This document shows, in pieces, positions 50,235 through 62,289 of a DNA stretch of 64,000 nt. This stretch comes from Candidatus Gracilibacteria bacterium (GTDB taxonomy: Bacteria; Patescibacteriota; Gracilibacteria; BD1-5; UBA6164). Both the position numbers and the translations under genes were made by a program. Within the stretch, counting starts at the first letter, position 1; each line of letters begins with the position of its first letter. The stretch is taken from NCBI GenBank assembly GCA_010119145.1, contig JAACSU010000007.1, positions 267,869 through 331,868 of the forward strand, written 5' to 3'. The notes under the pieces are model-generated. The model did not search any database. It saw only the letters and a program-made list of their open reading frames with translations, and was not told the origin of the DNA.

Positions 50235-50251
50235 AGCTACCCCGGCATTTA
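50235..50251 (-). repeat. Duplicated 5' end of tRNA-Phe (tRNA remnant)
   Basis: AGCTACCCCGGCATTTA occurs at 50154-50170 (the 5' end of tRNA-Phe and its flank) and again at 50235-50251. The 63 bp between do not complete a cloverleaf: no anticodon or T-arm counterpart was found. It looks like a decayed tRNA copy. The rest of 50252-50388 contains nothing recognisable apart from the upstream region of the next gene. Confidence 0.55.
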
Positions 50252-50388
50252 CATTTGTGTAAACAGCTTTATTTAAAGCGTAGCAATTATATGAGAAAAT
50301 GAGATTACGCAAATATTTTTTTCATTTTTTCGTTTTTGAGATTTTAGTTCTATCGGTACAATACAAAAAATACATACAATATACACCT

Positions 50389-50646
50389 ATGAATAACATC
50401 CAAGTTTGCACCTGAATGAGCTGCAAAGCAAAGTTTAGTACATATATCACCCAAAGATTGAAAAACGATATAAAATTTCATAACATTAAAAACACAGAAG
50501 TTTCAGAAACGATGTGTATGAACTTTTGTAAAAAGGCTCCAAATATTAAACTTAATTGAAATATTGAGCATTATATGACTCCTGTAAAAGCTTCCGAACT
50601 CCTTATGCAACGTACAAATTATAAAAAACCTACTCAAAAAAAATAA
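50389..50646 (+). CDS. Thioredoxin-like 2Fe-2S ferredoxin domain protein
   Basis: 85 residues. The spacing CTGMSCKAKF at the N-terminus (Cys7, Cys12) and MCMNFCKKAPNIKLNG in the middle (two further cysteines) is the four-cysteine pattern of the thioredoxin-like 2Fe-2S family (NuoE/HoxE type). It is short and has no partner hydrogenase or NADH dehydrogenase genes here, so the electron partner is unknown. Its stop is 3 bp before cysS. Confidence 0.75.
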
Positions 50647-50649
50647 TCT

Positions 50650-52149
50650 ATGCAAATATATAACACACTTACGAGACAAACAGAAGCATTCAAACCAATT
50701 CGATTTCCAGAAGTTAAAATGTACCAGTGTGGTCCAACAGTGTATAATAACGCTCATATTTGAAACCTGAAAACTTCAATTATTGAGGATACAATTGCGA
50801 GAACGCTCAACTTTCTTGGATATAAGGTAAAAATTACGATGAATATTACAGATGTCGATGACAAAACCATTCGTGATAGTCAGGCAGCAGGGAAGTCTCT
50901 CAGCGATTTTACACAGTGATTTACTGAAATATTTCTCAGTGATTTAGAAAAATTAGGGATTGAACTTCCAGAAAATATTAAACCAGTGACTGAACTCGTT
51001 CCAGAAATGGTTCGAATGATTCAAACTATGCTCAATAGAGGCTTTGCCTATCTTGCTGATGACGGAAGTGTGTATTATAGTATTTCGAAATTTAAAAAGT
51101 ACGGGAATCTTGCAAATCTTGATATGTCTGGAATGAAAGAATCAGTGAGAATAGACAATGACGAATATGAAAAAGACGTCGCTGCTGATTTTGTACTTTG
51201 GAAAGCTTGGAAAAAAAGTGATGGAGAAAATTTTTGGGAAGAATCTTTTGAAATTCCTACATTTTGAGAGAATGCCGTAAAAATCAAAAATCAAGCTCAA
51301 AATATTTTAGATAAAAAGACCGTAGTACTCAAAGGAAGACCAGGATGGCATATTGAATGTAGTGCGTGTGCGATGAAATATTTTGGAGCACAAATAGATA
51401 TTCATATGGGGGGAGAAGATCTCATATTCCCACATCATCAAAATGAAATAGCACAAAGTGAAGCGTGTACTGGGAAAGAATTTTCAAAATATTGGCTTCA
51501 TTCTGGACACTTGATGGTTGATGGGAAAAAGATGAGTAAATCACTTGGCAATTTTTATACTCTCAGAGATCTAGAAGAAAAATATCCAAACGAGTCTCGA
51601 TTGTACAGAGCTTTTAGACTCTCATGCATCAATGGACTCTATCGAGATCAAATCAGTTTTAGTTTTGATAAACTAGAACAAAATATTCAAACCATTAAAA
51701 ATATTGATAACACCAGTAAAAATTTAGCTCGTTTTGAAGCTGAATATTCATGAGTTCGACCTGAGTTTCGAGACTATATGCAGGATATAATGGTTGATTT
51801 TATAGAGTCACTAGAAAATGATTTTTCATTTCCCGAAGCACTAGCCACACTCTTTGAACTTACGAAATATATAAACTCTGAGCTTGCAGACAAGAAACTC
51901 ACGTCAGATGAAGTAAATAGTTGTGTTGATATGCTCCTAAGTTTCAACTCTGTGTTTGGTATTGTAGATGAATCAATATTTGAAGGGGGAGAAGATATCC
52001 CAGAAGCAATACTTCACTTAGCAATTGCCAGAGACGAAGCCAAAATTGAAAAAAACTTTGAACTTTCCGATAAACTTAGAGCAGAGATTATAGCTGCGTG
52101 ATATAGTGTTGTTGATACGAAGCAGGGAACAGTGGTAGAAAAAAGTTAA
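50650..52149 (+). CDS. cysS: Cysteinyl-tRNA synthetase
   Basis: 499 residues. The zinc-binding first cysteine lies in [10 protein letters not shown], with HIGNLKTS as the HIGH motif (residues ~36-43), GWHIECSAC and [10 protein letters not shown] supplying the remaining zinc ligands, and [10 protein letters not shown] as KMSKS near residue 293. A DALR-like C-terminal helical domain follows. It charges tRNA-Cys (5280). Located directly after the 2Fe-2S protein gene; no T-box-like leader is present here. Confidence 0.96.
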
Positions 52150-52154
52150 ACTAT

Positions 52155-52186
52155 AAAAAAACTGAGAATTTTTCTCAGTTTTTTTA
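52155..52186. terminator. Bidirectional terminator
   Basis: AAAAAAACTGAGAA / TTCTCAGTTTTTTT with loop TTT; its end overlaps the stop of the GIY-YIG gene. Confidence 0.9.
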
Positions 52187-52429
52187 TTTTCAAATTAACT
52201 GTAACTTATTTGCTCGAGTGAGTTTTTTTATTTCTATTTCTCGTTTTGAAGCACTCGATCTATCATCAGAGCTTTCAGAATACACGAGTTCAACAGGAGA
52301 GCGTGCTTTGGTGTACTTTGCACCACCTGGAATTTCTCAGTTATGCATTTTGAGTCGTTTCTCAATATTGTTAGTAATTCAAGTATAGAGAGAATCATCA
52401 GAGCATTTCAGAATATAGACGAAGTACAT
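52184..52429 (-). CDS. GIY-YIG nuclease-domain protein
   Basis: 81 residues. The opening YFVYILKCSDDSLYTGIT carries the GIY...YIG-type core (VYI and YTG), followed by the conserved Arg helix (NNIEKRLKMHN) and AKYTKARSPVELVYSE. This is the single-domain YhbQ/UPF0213 branch, of presumed nuclease activity in DNA repair. Convergent with cysS. Confidence 0.88.
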
Positions 52430-52505
52430 ATTTGAGAGAAAAATAATTTCTAATTTCAGTATTTCCACTTAGAATACCTATATATTTATTTCTTACCAAT
52501 TTTTC

Positions 52506-53735
52506 ATGTCAGTTCAAACTATTTTTATTCTCATTATATCTATATTTATAGCTGAGACTCTTCTCACAAAAGTACTTGGATATCTCAATACCCTTCGTTG
52601 GTCTGATACTATACCTGCTGAACTCTCTGATATTTACGATGCGGACAAATATGCAAGTTCTCAAAAATACGAACGAGCAAAGTATACTTTTGGATGGTAC
52701 AGCTCTATTCCATCATTTATTATTATGCTCCTTATTTTAGTATTTGGTGGATTTGGATGGTTGGACGATTTTTTTAGACAATATACGCAAAACGAAATAC
52801 TTTTGGCATTGTATTTTTTTGGGACCATTTCTCTTCTTTCTAGCATTATTTCACTCCCTTTTTCTTACTATTCAACCTTTGTAATAGAAGAAAAATTTGG
52901 ATTTAACAAAATGACAAAAAATCTCTTTTTTGCTGACGCGCTAAAGGGGCTTCTACTCTCAGCTCTTATTTGAGCTCCTTTATTGAGTTTAATAGTATTC
53001 ATCTATCTTACATTTTGAGCAAGTTTCTGGATCTATGCTTGGATACTTACGACATTGGTTTCACTCTTTTTTATGATGTTTTACTCAAGTCTCATTGTTC
53101 CTCTTTTTAATAATCAAACTCCTCTTGAAGATTGAGAACTCAAAACAGCCATTGGAGCATTTGGGGACAAGGTTTGATTCAAACTCGATAATATCTATGT
53201 TATTGACGGAAGTAAACGAAGCTCAAAAGCGAATGCCTATTTCAGTGGATTTTGACCTAAAAAGAGAATAGTTCTCTTTGATACACTTATAAAAGACCTC
53301 ACGACTGAAGAACTCGTTGCAGTATTAGCACACGAAATTGGTCATTATAAAAAACGTCATACCCTTCAAATGTTGGCTCTTGGGACGATTCAAACCTGAG
53401 TTATACTCTTTATTTTCTCACTCGCTCTTGCTGTTCCTGCTGTTTCACAAGCTCTTTGAGGTCAAGTTCAAAGCTTTCATCTCGGTGCAGTGGCATTTGG
53501 AATTCTCTTCACTCCAATTTCAATGATTTTTGGGATGATATCAAGCATATTTTCTCGAAAAAATGAATATGAAGCAGATGCTTATGCAAAAGAAAATTAT
53601 TCTGGAGAACATCTCTCTCAGGCTTTGATTAAACTTTCGAGAAATAATCTCTCTAATCTGAGACCACATCCAGCCTATGAGTTTTTCTATTATTCTCATC
53701 CTACCGTTTTAAAGAGACTTCAAGCACTGAAATAA
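52506..53735 (+). CDS. M48 (Ste24-type) zinc metalloprotease
   Basis: 409 residues. Several transmembrane helices alternate with loops, and the cytosolic-face zinc motif HEIGH (in VAVLAHEIGHYKKRH, near residue 278) is followed by a downstream NEYEADAYA that provides the third ligand. An N-terminal Ste24-type region is present (YASSQKYERAKYTFGW and YSTFVIEEKFGFNKM), so this belongs to the CAAX protease-like M48A group rather than to short HtpX. It probably degrades or processes membrane proteins. Confidence 0.9.
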
Positions 53736-53763
53736 TTTTTACAACGGTGATTGGATATGTTAT

Positions 53764-53798
53764 ACTGGGGATATATATTATATATTTCCAGTTTTTTT
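53764..53798 (+). terminator. Terminator abutting the K+ channel start codon
   Basis: ACTGG/CCAGT with inner ATATATA/TATATTT pairing and a T run; the T tract ends directly at ATG 53799. Confidence 0.75.
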
Positions 53799-54719
53799 AT
53801 GTTTAAACGACTTTTGAAATACGAAGTGCTGAAGGATTGAGCATTTTATGATAGAGATACATATGAAAATATTTTTCATGATCCCGACAGTAGACTATGA
53901 AAAAAACTCAATACTTTCATCGTAATTTGTGTCATTTTAAGTGTGTGAGTTCTGATTATAGAAACAGTACAGTGACTCCCGTATTCATGGTATCTCAATC
54001 TATTTTTTGCTGATGCCTTAGTTTCTATTATTTTTTTATTGGAGTATCTCTACCGGTTCCTTCGTTCAAAAAGTAAACTACTCTTTCCCTTCAAAGCATT
54101 TAATATTATCGACCTACTCTCCTTTGCTCCATTTTTTCTCATGTTTTTCTTTCCTGCTTTATCGTGACTCGCAATTTTAAAAGTTTTAAGACTTCTTCGA
54201 ATTATGCGACTTTTTGAAGTATCGGCTCATTCACCGATAGCTTTGTGATTTCTAAAAACTATTCGAGAATACCATAAAGAATACAAAGCTATTTTCAGTA
54301 TTTTTATGTCTCTGCTCATAATTATATCGAGTTTTGTGTACTATGTTGAGTTTCCTGTCAATCCAACATTTTCATCAATTCCGCAATCACTGTGGTGGTG
54401 ATTTGTGACTATGTCTACCGTGTGATACTGAGATATGGTACCGGTAACTGCAATATGAAAAGTATTTTGAGTATTGCTTATTCTTCTAGGACCAGTTCTC
54501 CTAGCAGTAATTTCGTCAATCACCATACTTGTATTTATGGACGTGGCTGAGAGTCAAAAAATTACAGATTCGAAAATATGTAGAACCTGTAAAACTAGAA
54601 ATAGCGAACATGCAAATTTCTGCCTAAACTGTGGAGAACAACATTTCACCGATATTATATCACCGGAGCATATTCGTACCCCACTCAAGTGATTTATGAA
54701 AAAATTATTTGGGAGGTAG
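53799..54719 (+). CDS. Voltage-gated K+ channel with C-terminal zinc ribbon
   Basis: 306 residues. Six transmembrane helices: S4-like voltage sensor LKVLRLLRIMRLFEVS (residues ~126-141, basic residue every third position) and a pore with selectivity filter TVGYGD at residues 207-212. Both filter glycines (codons 54423-54425 and 54429-54431) are TGA, direct proof of table 25. The C-terminal ~45 residues contain a four-cysteine zinc ribbon (Cys261, 264, 275, 278; CRTCKTRN and CLNCGEQ). Channels of this kind regulate membrane potential. The start codon follows a terminator-like hairpin without a gap. Confidence 0.9.
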
Positions 54720-54742
54720 ATAATCCCTACTTTTCTTTGATT

Positions 54743-54774
54743 TATAGCACTATTTGAGTATAAATAGTGCTATA
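54743..54774 (+). terminator. Rho-independent terminator after the K+ channel gene
   Basis: TATAGCACTATTT / AAATAGTGCTATA with loop GAGTAT and a T tract. Confidence 0.85.
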
Positions 54775-54796
54775 TTTTACGTTTAAAAACTCATGT

Positions 54797-56404
54797 ATGT
54801 CAGAGAAAAATACTTTTTTTGTAAGCACTCCAATTTACTATACCAACGGGATTCCTCATATTGGTCATAGTTATAGTAGTCTTATCGCTGATAGCATCGC
54901 ACGTTTTCAAAAAATATCAGGAAAACGGGTGAAGTTTAGTACTTGAGTAGATGAAAATAGTCAAAAAATAGTAGATTCAGCTGAAAAAGATGGAAAAGAA
55001 ATCTGAGTCTATCTCGACGAGATGGCAGCAAAACACAAAGAAGTATGGGATGGACTAGGTTTAGATTATACAGATTTTATCAGAACAACTGAATCAAGGC
55101 ATCATGAACTTGTGAGAGAAGTCCTTCAAAAGAGTTTTGATGCAGGTGATATCTATCAAGGAGAATATGAAGGGAAGTATTGCGTTGGATGTGAAGCATT
55201 TAAAAAAGACGATGACCTCATAGAACAGGACGGAGTACTCATTTGTCCTGATCATCTCAAAGCTCCAGATACTATCAAAGAAAAAAACTATTTTTTCAAA
55301 CTTTCAAAATATCAACACCAACTTGAGGATTTCTACGTAAATAATCCAGAATTTGTAATCCCACAAGATAGATTCAATGAAGTGATAGCATTTACCAAGC
55401 GATGACTTGAGGATTTTTCTGTGAGTCGAGAAACCAATAAATTTGGGATCAAACTTCCTTTTGATGAATCTCATGTGAGCTATGTTTGGTATGATGCGTT
55501 GTTTAATTATATCACAGTGTGTCAAAATGGAGATGAGGACTTTTGGCCAGCTGACCTGCATGTAGTTGGAAAAGATATCATTCGTTTTCACGCTATTTAT
55601 TGGCCTGCGATGCTCATGTCAGCTGGATTTGATTTGCCAAAAAATATTCTGACCACTTGATTTTTTACTGTTGATGGACAAAAAATATCTAAATCACTGT
55701 GAAATGCGATTGATCCCGTAGAATTTTCAGAAAAATATTCAAAAGAAATGCTCACGCTCTACTTACTCTCGACCTTTAATATCGGGCAAGATGGAGATTT
55801 TGACCAAAAACAAGCTCTATTGACCTACAACTCAAAACTTGCAAACAATTTTGGGAATCTCGTTAACAGAGTAGTCGTGCTGGCACTCAAACTCCAAGAC
55901 AAGACTTGAATACTTGATACTTGATTACATAACACGCAAGTGGAAGCTGAGTGATATGCTGCCCCTGATATGTGAAATGCTGATGAGCAAGTGACGCTTG
56001 AAACCATCAATCTGACTTCAACGTGAATGGCAAGCTACGCTCATATGATGAAACTCAGAATGAATGAGTACAGACTTAAATCAGCACTTGATACGAGTTT
56101 TGAATTTCTTGATATGCTCAATAAATTTGCAGACCAAAAAGAACCCTGGAAAATGATAAAAGAGGATGAGGAGGGAACAAGAGAAGTTCTCTATACGCTC
56201 GCAGAATGACTCAGACAAGTAGGACTCGGACTCTACGCATTTTTTCCAGATAAGATGTCTGAGATGTTCACTAAACTCTGACTTATAAATTACACTGAGC
56301 AATTAGAGTCTGGAAAACTTCAAGATCTTCAAAATAAATCAGAAGTATTCAATATTACAAAGAAATGAGAAGCTCTCTTTCAAAGAATAGAAATTACTCA
56401 ATAA
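54797..56404 (+). CDS. metG: Methionyl-tRNA synthetase
   Basis: 535 residues. HIGH motif in [16 protein letters not shown] (residues ~15-30), the CP-knuckle cysteines (YCVGCEAF and ICPDHL), WYDALFNY, and KISKSLGNAIDP as KMSKS near residue 298. The C-terminal anticodon-binding helical domain includes [20 protein letters not shown]. The start ATG 54797 is chosen over ATG 54793, which opens a different frame. No EMAP/Arc1p C-terminal domain is present. Confidence 0.95.
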
Positions 56405-56425
56405 AACTATCTTAGAAATAATTAT

Positions 56426-56466
56426 AAATATAAGTCAAAATTATCTTTTGACTTATATTTTTTTTG
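56426..56466 (+). terminator. Rho-independent terminator after metG
   Basis: AAATATAAGTCAAAA / TTTTGACTTATATTT with loop TTATC and T tract. Confidence 0.9.
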
Positions 56467-56700
56467 AATAGAATTATTAAACCTGTGCTGGAAATTCTGC
56501 TTGCCCCGCAGAAAAGTACACTAGGGATGATGCATTTGCTCTTGCTTTTTTTTCTGCCGAAAAAAAGTTATAGTGTGTCATTACTTGCTTTGCAGTGGGT
56601 TCTTGACCCACTGCAAAGCACTTTTCTCAAAACCTAGCTGTGCTACGTGTTTTGAAAAATCCTGAATAAAAGCCCGCTTATGCGGGCTTTCAGCTTATAT
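56467..56700. other. Hairpin-rich, GC-richer intergenic segment (candidate structured RNA)
   Basis: No ORF fits. At least four strong inverted repeats are present: TTCTGC/GCAGAA (56495-56513), CTTTTTTT/GAAAAAAAG (56544-56568), GCTTTGCAGTGGGT/ACCCACTGCAAAGC (56587-56619, 14 bp perfect, loop TCTTG), and AAAGCCCGC/GCGGGCTTT (56669-56690, tetraloop TTAT). The composition is clearly more GC-rich than the neighbouring genes. The last hairpin resembles a terminator for a plus- or minus-strand transcript, consistent with a small RNA or a leftover of a mobile element. Neither was proved. Confidence 0.4.
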
Positions 56701-56713
56701 ACATTCTGACAAT

Positions 56714-56746
56714 AAAAAAAATCGCTCAAGTACGAGAGATTTTTTA
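56714..56746. terminator. Bidirectional terminator at the end of the polysaccharide cluster
   Basis: AAAAAATC-CTC / GAG-GATTTTTT type stem with loop AAGTAC and one mismatch. Confidence 0.7.
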
Positions 56747-56751
56747 ATATA

Positions 56752-57699
56752 TTATTTCTTATCGAAATATACTTTTTTAGTGAAATAGAGATTATCTTCG
56801 ATAAGTCGTCTATTTTTAGATATAAGGTCTCAGATGATACCAAGTGCAAAAAATATTGTAGCAATCGTGAGAAAGGCTCCTGAGACGATGAGAGACTGTA
56901 CATGACCGGTTGGTCCTTCAATCGTAATGTAAAAATATGTAAATCTGATTATCCCAATAAGTCCAATTATAAAAAATGCACTCGCAAGACTGACAAAAAG
57001 TCTCAGTGGGTGGTACATCGCATATACTCTGAGTAATATTGAAAGGGTTTTGTACATATGTTGCCATATGTTTTTAAAAAGCCTAGATGGACGAGTTGGT
57101 TTATTCGTCGTCATCGGTATGTAATCAATCTTTATTTTTTTACTTCCTGCTTGTACGAGAGTATCAACCGCATATGAAAAATCACTGGTTACATTAAGTT
57201 TGAGAAGGGCTTCTCGAGAGTAGGCTCTAAATCCACTCACAGAATCTGGAACTTTTGTTCCTGAGAGTATTCGTACTATTAAACTTCCAAGCCATTGAAA
57301 AAACTTTTTCATGGGTGAGAAATGTTGTATATCTTTGGTTTGTCTGTTTCCCATTACAAAATCAGAGTGTCAGTTTACTATTGGAGCAACAAGATCTGGA
57401 ATATACCTCCCTGGATATTGGTTATCTCCATCAGTATTTACAAGGATATCTGCTCATTCTCGAAGGGCCTTTTCAACTCAGCTACGAAACGCATTTCCAA
57501 GTCCTTTATTTCCTCTGTGTTTGATGATATAATCAACCTTGTGTTCATTTGCTATCTCTATAGTTTTATCGCTTGAACCATCATCTATTATCATAGTTTC
57601 TATGATATCTATCCCATCAATATGAGTTGGTAATTCGCTGAGAACACTACTAAGCGTCTTCTCTTCGTTAAAACATGGGACTTGTATGATAAGTTTCAT
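56752..57699 (-). CDS. Family 2 glycosyltransferase, dolichol/polyprenol phosphate mannose synthase-like
   Basis: 315 residues. The GT-A domain opens with IIQVPCFNEEKTLSSVL and MIIDDGSSDKT, then DILVNTDGDNQYPG with the DxD metal site. The acceptor region has SGFRAYSREALLKLN. Two C-terminal transmembrane helices (residues ~245-300: FFIIGLIGIIRFTYFYI and FLTIATIFFALGII) anchor it, as in DPM/GtrB/ArnC-type enzymes that charge polyprenyl phosphate with a sugar. Terminal gene of the minus-strand cluster, 14 bp after the transporter gene. Confidence 0.85.
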
Positions 57700-57713
57700 A
57701 AAAAACGTTTAGG

Positions 57714-58610
57714 TTATATATTTCAAAGTATACTAATAACTAGGACTCAGGCAAGCATAATTGCAGCAGCCACAAATTTAGCGACTATATTTTTTTCTTT
57801 ATACATAAAATATCCTAAAAATACGCTAAATATTCAACTCGCTCTTTTCAGCGCTATAACGTAGATAACCAATGTGTATTTGAGAGCGAGCATTTGAAGA
57901 AATGCTGCAGCTCAGGTCAAGATACTCAAAGCTCCTATTTTTAAAATATTTTTTTTGGTGAGCATAGATTTAGGGTTCATACTTTTTCACATCACGAGCA
58001 TAATTCCCACAAAGATGAGAGATATTACAGCGTTAGTTAAGAGCATCCATCAAATGGCACCTACTTGCAAGACTCAGAGCTTATCAAGTGGAGAGCTCAC
58101 ACTCCAGAGTATCGCTGTGACCAGCATATATCGAGCTCAAAGGTTTTCTATTAATGCTCGAATGGGGGCGAGAAATCATCACCTAATTTCCTGAATATTG
58201 AGAAAATATGTCCCTACAAATATTATAGCAACTCAAGCAGCTCCATATATATTTGAAAGTTCTCCACTTATAAAGTAAGAAGTCACAAATAAAAATGGAA
58301 TAGTGAGCGCTGTAAGTGGAGATACGAGAGATAAGTCTCAATACTTTACTGCTTTTAGAGCAGTGATAGTTGTAACTGCATTTATGAGTGATGACGCTAG
58401 GAGGATACCAATAAACTCAATATTGAGATTGTTAAAATCTACAAAAAATATAAATGGCAATAATAAAATAAATGAAAAAAGCCTGGTTCCCCAGGCAAGA
58501 GTATATTCATCAAGTGAGTCATTTTTTTTGATATCAGTAAATGATTTTCAAGCCAGTTCTCACAGTGATTTGATAAATGCTACAACGAGAGCTAAAAATA
58601 TTCAGATCAT
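57714..58610 (-). CDS. EamA/DMT-superfamily transporter-like membrane protein
   Basis: 298 residues with about ten hydrophobic helices in two related halves (VTTITALKAVKYGDLSLVSP with LTALTIPFLFVTSYFI in the first; FLQMLALKYTLVIYVIALKR with ASGIFSVFLGYF in the second), the internal duplication of EamA/DMT proteins. Its ATG overlaps the TAA of the upstream dehydrogenase gene. In a polysaccharide cluster it may move lipid-linked or nucleotide sugars; substrate unknown. Confidence 0.8.
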
Positions 58611-59935
58611 TATCTCCCGATGTTTATGTATTTAAACCCGTAATCTTTAACAATTTTACTATTCCAAATATTTCTACCATCTAATACAGTATCTCACTTC
58701 ATAGATTTTTTCATAGACTTCCAATCTGGTGCAAAAAACTCATCCCATTCAGTGAGGAGCATGAGAGCATCAGAGTGTATAAGAGTCTCATAGTTTGATT
58801 CACAGTATATAATCTTATCACTTCTATTTCCAAAGAATTTCATAGATTCCATCGCAACTGGATCAAATACTCGTATTTCCTCTACTCACGCTCCAAGGAG
58901 TTCATCAATTACCGTCATACTCACAGCTTCTCGAACGTCATCTGTTTCTGGCTTAAAGGCAAGACCCCAAATTGAAATAGTCTTTCATTTCAAACTTCAC
59001 ATATGTTGGGCTAGTTTTTGAACTGCGATACTTTTTTGGGATTCGTTTACTTTGTCAGCACTTGAAATGACTTGAAAATCAAATCAGTGTTCTTTTCCTG
59101 TTTCTATGAGTGCTTTGACGTCTTTAGGAAGACAACTCCCTCCATATCCAAGTCCAGCAGAAAGAAAATTACGTCCAATTCTCGGATCCATACCTAGCCC
59201 TTTAGCTATATCAGTTATATTTGCTCCAGCAATTTCTGAAAAATTTGCGATTTCATTGATGAAACTGATTTTTGTCGCGAGGAAACAATTGGCAGCGTAT
59301 TTAATAAGTTCGGCACTTGTGATATCTGTATGCAGTATCTGAGTATGCAACCTCTCAAAGGGTCTATAGATTTCATCGAGTATTTTTTTAGCTCGACTCG
59401 ACTCTGAACCTAGCACGATTCTATCAGGAGATAAAAAGTCCTGTACAGCCGTACCTTCACGTAAAAACTCAGGATTTGAAGCGACATCAAACTCTATATC
59501 TTTTTCACGAGTGTAGATAGCTCTTTTTATGATTTCTTTACACATTTCTCCCGTTCAAACGGGAACCGTAGACTTGTTGATAAATACTTTGTATTCAGAT
59601 ATTTGTTCTCCGAAAGTTTGTGCTACGGCTCTGACATATTTGAGGTCAGCTTTGTTTGCATTCTCTCTATCTGGGGGAGTTCAAACTGCATTAAAAATAG
59701 CAACTCAGTGTTTTATTCCAGCCTGCGCATCTGTTGAAAATGAGAGTCTCCCGGCTTTGACGTTACGTTCTACCAGTTCAGCGAGTCCTGGTTCATAAAT
59801 AGGTATTTCTCCATTATTGAGCTGATCAATCTTACTTGCATCAATATCAATACACATCACATCATGACCTACTTGAGCCAGACACGTTCATGATACGAGC
59901 CCAGCGTATCCAGTTCCAAATATTGTAAGTTTCAT
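58610..59935 (-). CDS. UDP-glucose/GDP-mannose 6-dehydrogenase family
   Basis: 441 residues. NAD-binding Rossmann start [19 protein letters not shown], the substrate-binding blocks YEPGLAEL and INKSTVPVG, and the catalytic [10 protein letters not shown] with its nucleophilic Cys near residue 260; the C-terminal domain has [15 protein letters not shown]. It oxidises a UDP-hexose to the uronic acid; UDP-glucose is the most likely substrate by overall pattern. Followed by the EamA gene (1-base overlap) and preceded by galE. Confidence 0.92.
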
Positions 59936-59995
59936 CTATGGTATTTATTATATTTTGAGTATAGAATACTTTTTTTTATAAAAAGTTCAATAATC

Positions 59996-61045
<1,050 letters not shown>

Positions 61046-61047
61046 GA

Positions 61048-62289
61048 TTATTTTTTAACGTGAGTCAGTTCAAAATAAAATAATACTGCAAGCAATATTG
61101 TTGTGATACATCATACTCAAACGAAACTATAAATAAAGTTCTCAAGAGAACTCGTTCATAGTGTATATACTACAATCACTAATAGTATTGAGCATGCTGC
61201 TAGTAACTTATTTGCATAATTACTATTCCATCACACAAGTATCTTTGAGAAAAAACTCATGTACGCAAGTAAACCATAATACATCAGTGACCAAAGATAA
61301 ATATCAAAATACTCTGTGAGTTCAGGCTTCAGAATATGAAGTATAAAATTTCAAAAGAATACATTAAATACTAGAGCACTTACAACAACAAGAGTCATAA
61401 TGACGAGTGGATTGAGTATGAGGTGTCGTGGAACTGTTGCTTTTGAGTGTTCTAAGATTTGTCCATAATACACCGTTTCAATGGAGAGCAGTAAAAATAT
61501 CAAAAATTTTCCCAGTACAGCAATACCTACATACGCTCCAGCACTTGTAGCATCAAATATATTTTGCACAAATATAACATCAATATTCAAGAACAGTGCA
61601 AAAAAGAAACTAATAAGAAAAAATTTTATAATTTCCTTTTTATTATTTCTAAAATCTTTGAGTAATTCACTTGTTTTTCAAACAGAGCTTGTTCATTGAA
61701 ATATGAATTTTAAATAGAGTATAGATATTCATAGTGAGATCAATCCACTTAGTACTACTCAATAAATAGCTCAATAAATATTGTACCCTAAATACACAAG
61801 TCAGATTCAAATCATGAGCTTCATTACAGGACCAATAATTTGAGAGAAAGAGAGATAATTAAATTGTTTTAATCATCTGAGAGATGACTGAACGACAGTT
61901 GATACAAAACTCAAAAATATGGTAGTTCCAATAAGTATAAAATACCCATATTCACTCACATCAAAATAGCGAGCTAACAGGGGAGTAAACATCCAAAAAA
62001 TAAGAGTTCCAATCAATCAAACTACACTCAATATCTTGAGTGAAGCTACAAAAATATATTTCACTCGACCAGTGTCCCAGATATTTTTAGATATCTCTTT
62101 ATTGAGAAACAGTATAATCCCAGTAGATATAACTCATATGAGATTCAGGACTCACATAATACTTCCAAATACTCAAAAATCCTCCAGTGTCATATACTGG
62201 AGCATGAGAGGATAGTAGGCATAGTTAATAGCTCAAGCTATTATACTCGCTCACATTATAAGTGCTATATTGTAATAGTTATTTTTCAT
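61048..62289 (-). CDS. Polysaccharide flippase-like membrane protein (Wzx/MATE-like)
   Basis: 413 residues with 11-12 hydrophobic helices. The pattern MTLEDFGVFGSIMGVLNLIG near the N-terminus and the repeated helix-loop order match oligosaccharide flippases of the MOP superfamily (RfbX/Wzx). It would move lipid-linked glycans across the membrane for surface assembly. The start overlaps the 3' end of the upstream membrane protein by 11 bp; galE follows 2 bp later. Confidence 0.85.

Noticed and set aside
50650-50760. T-box or other leader for cysS, metG and argS
   Set aside because: Their upstream gaps are 3-236 bp without a TGGNACC bulge or competing terminator.
57255-57576. Overlapping plus-strand frames of 73-89 codons opposite the glycosyltransferase
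   Set aside because: They are antisense to the conserved GT2 coding sequence and have no domain signal.
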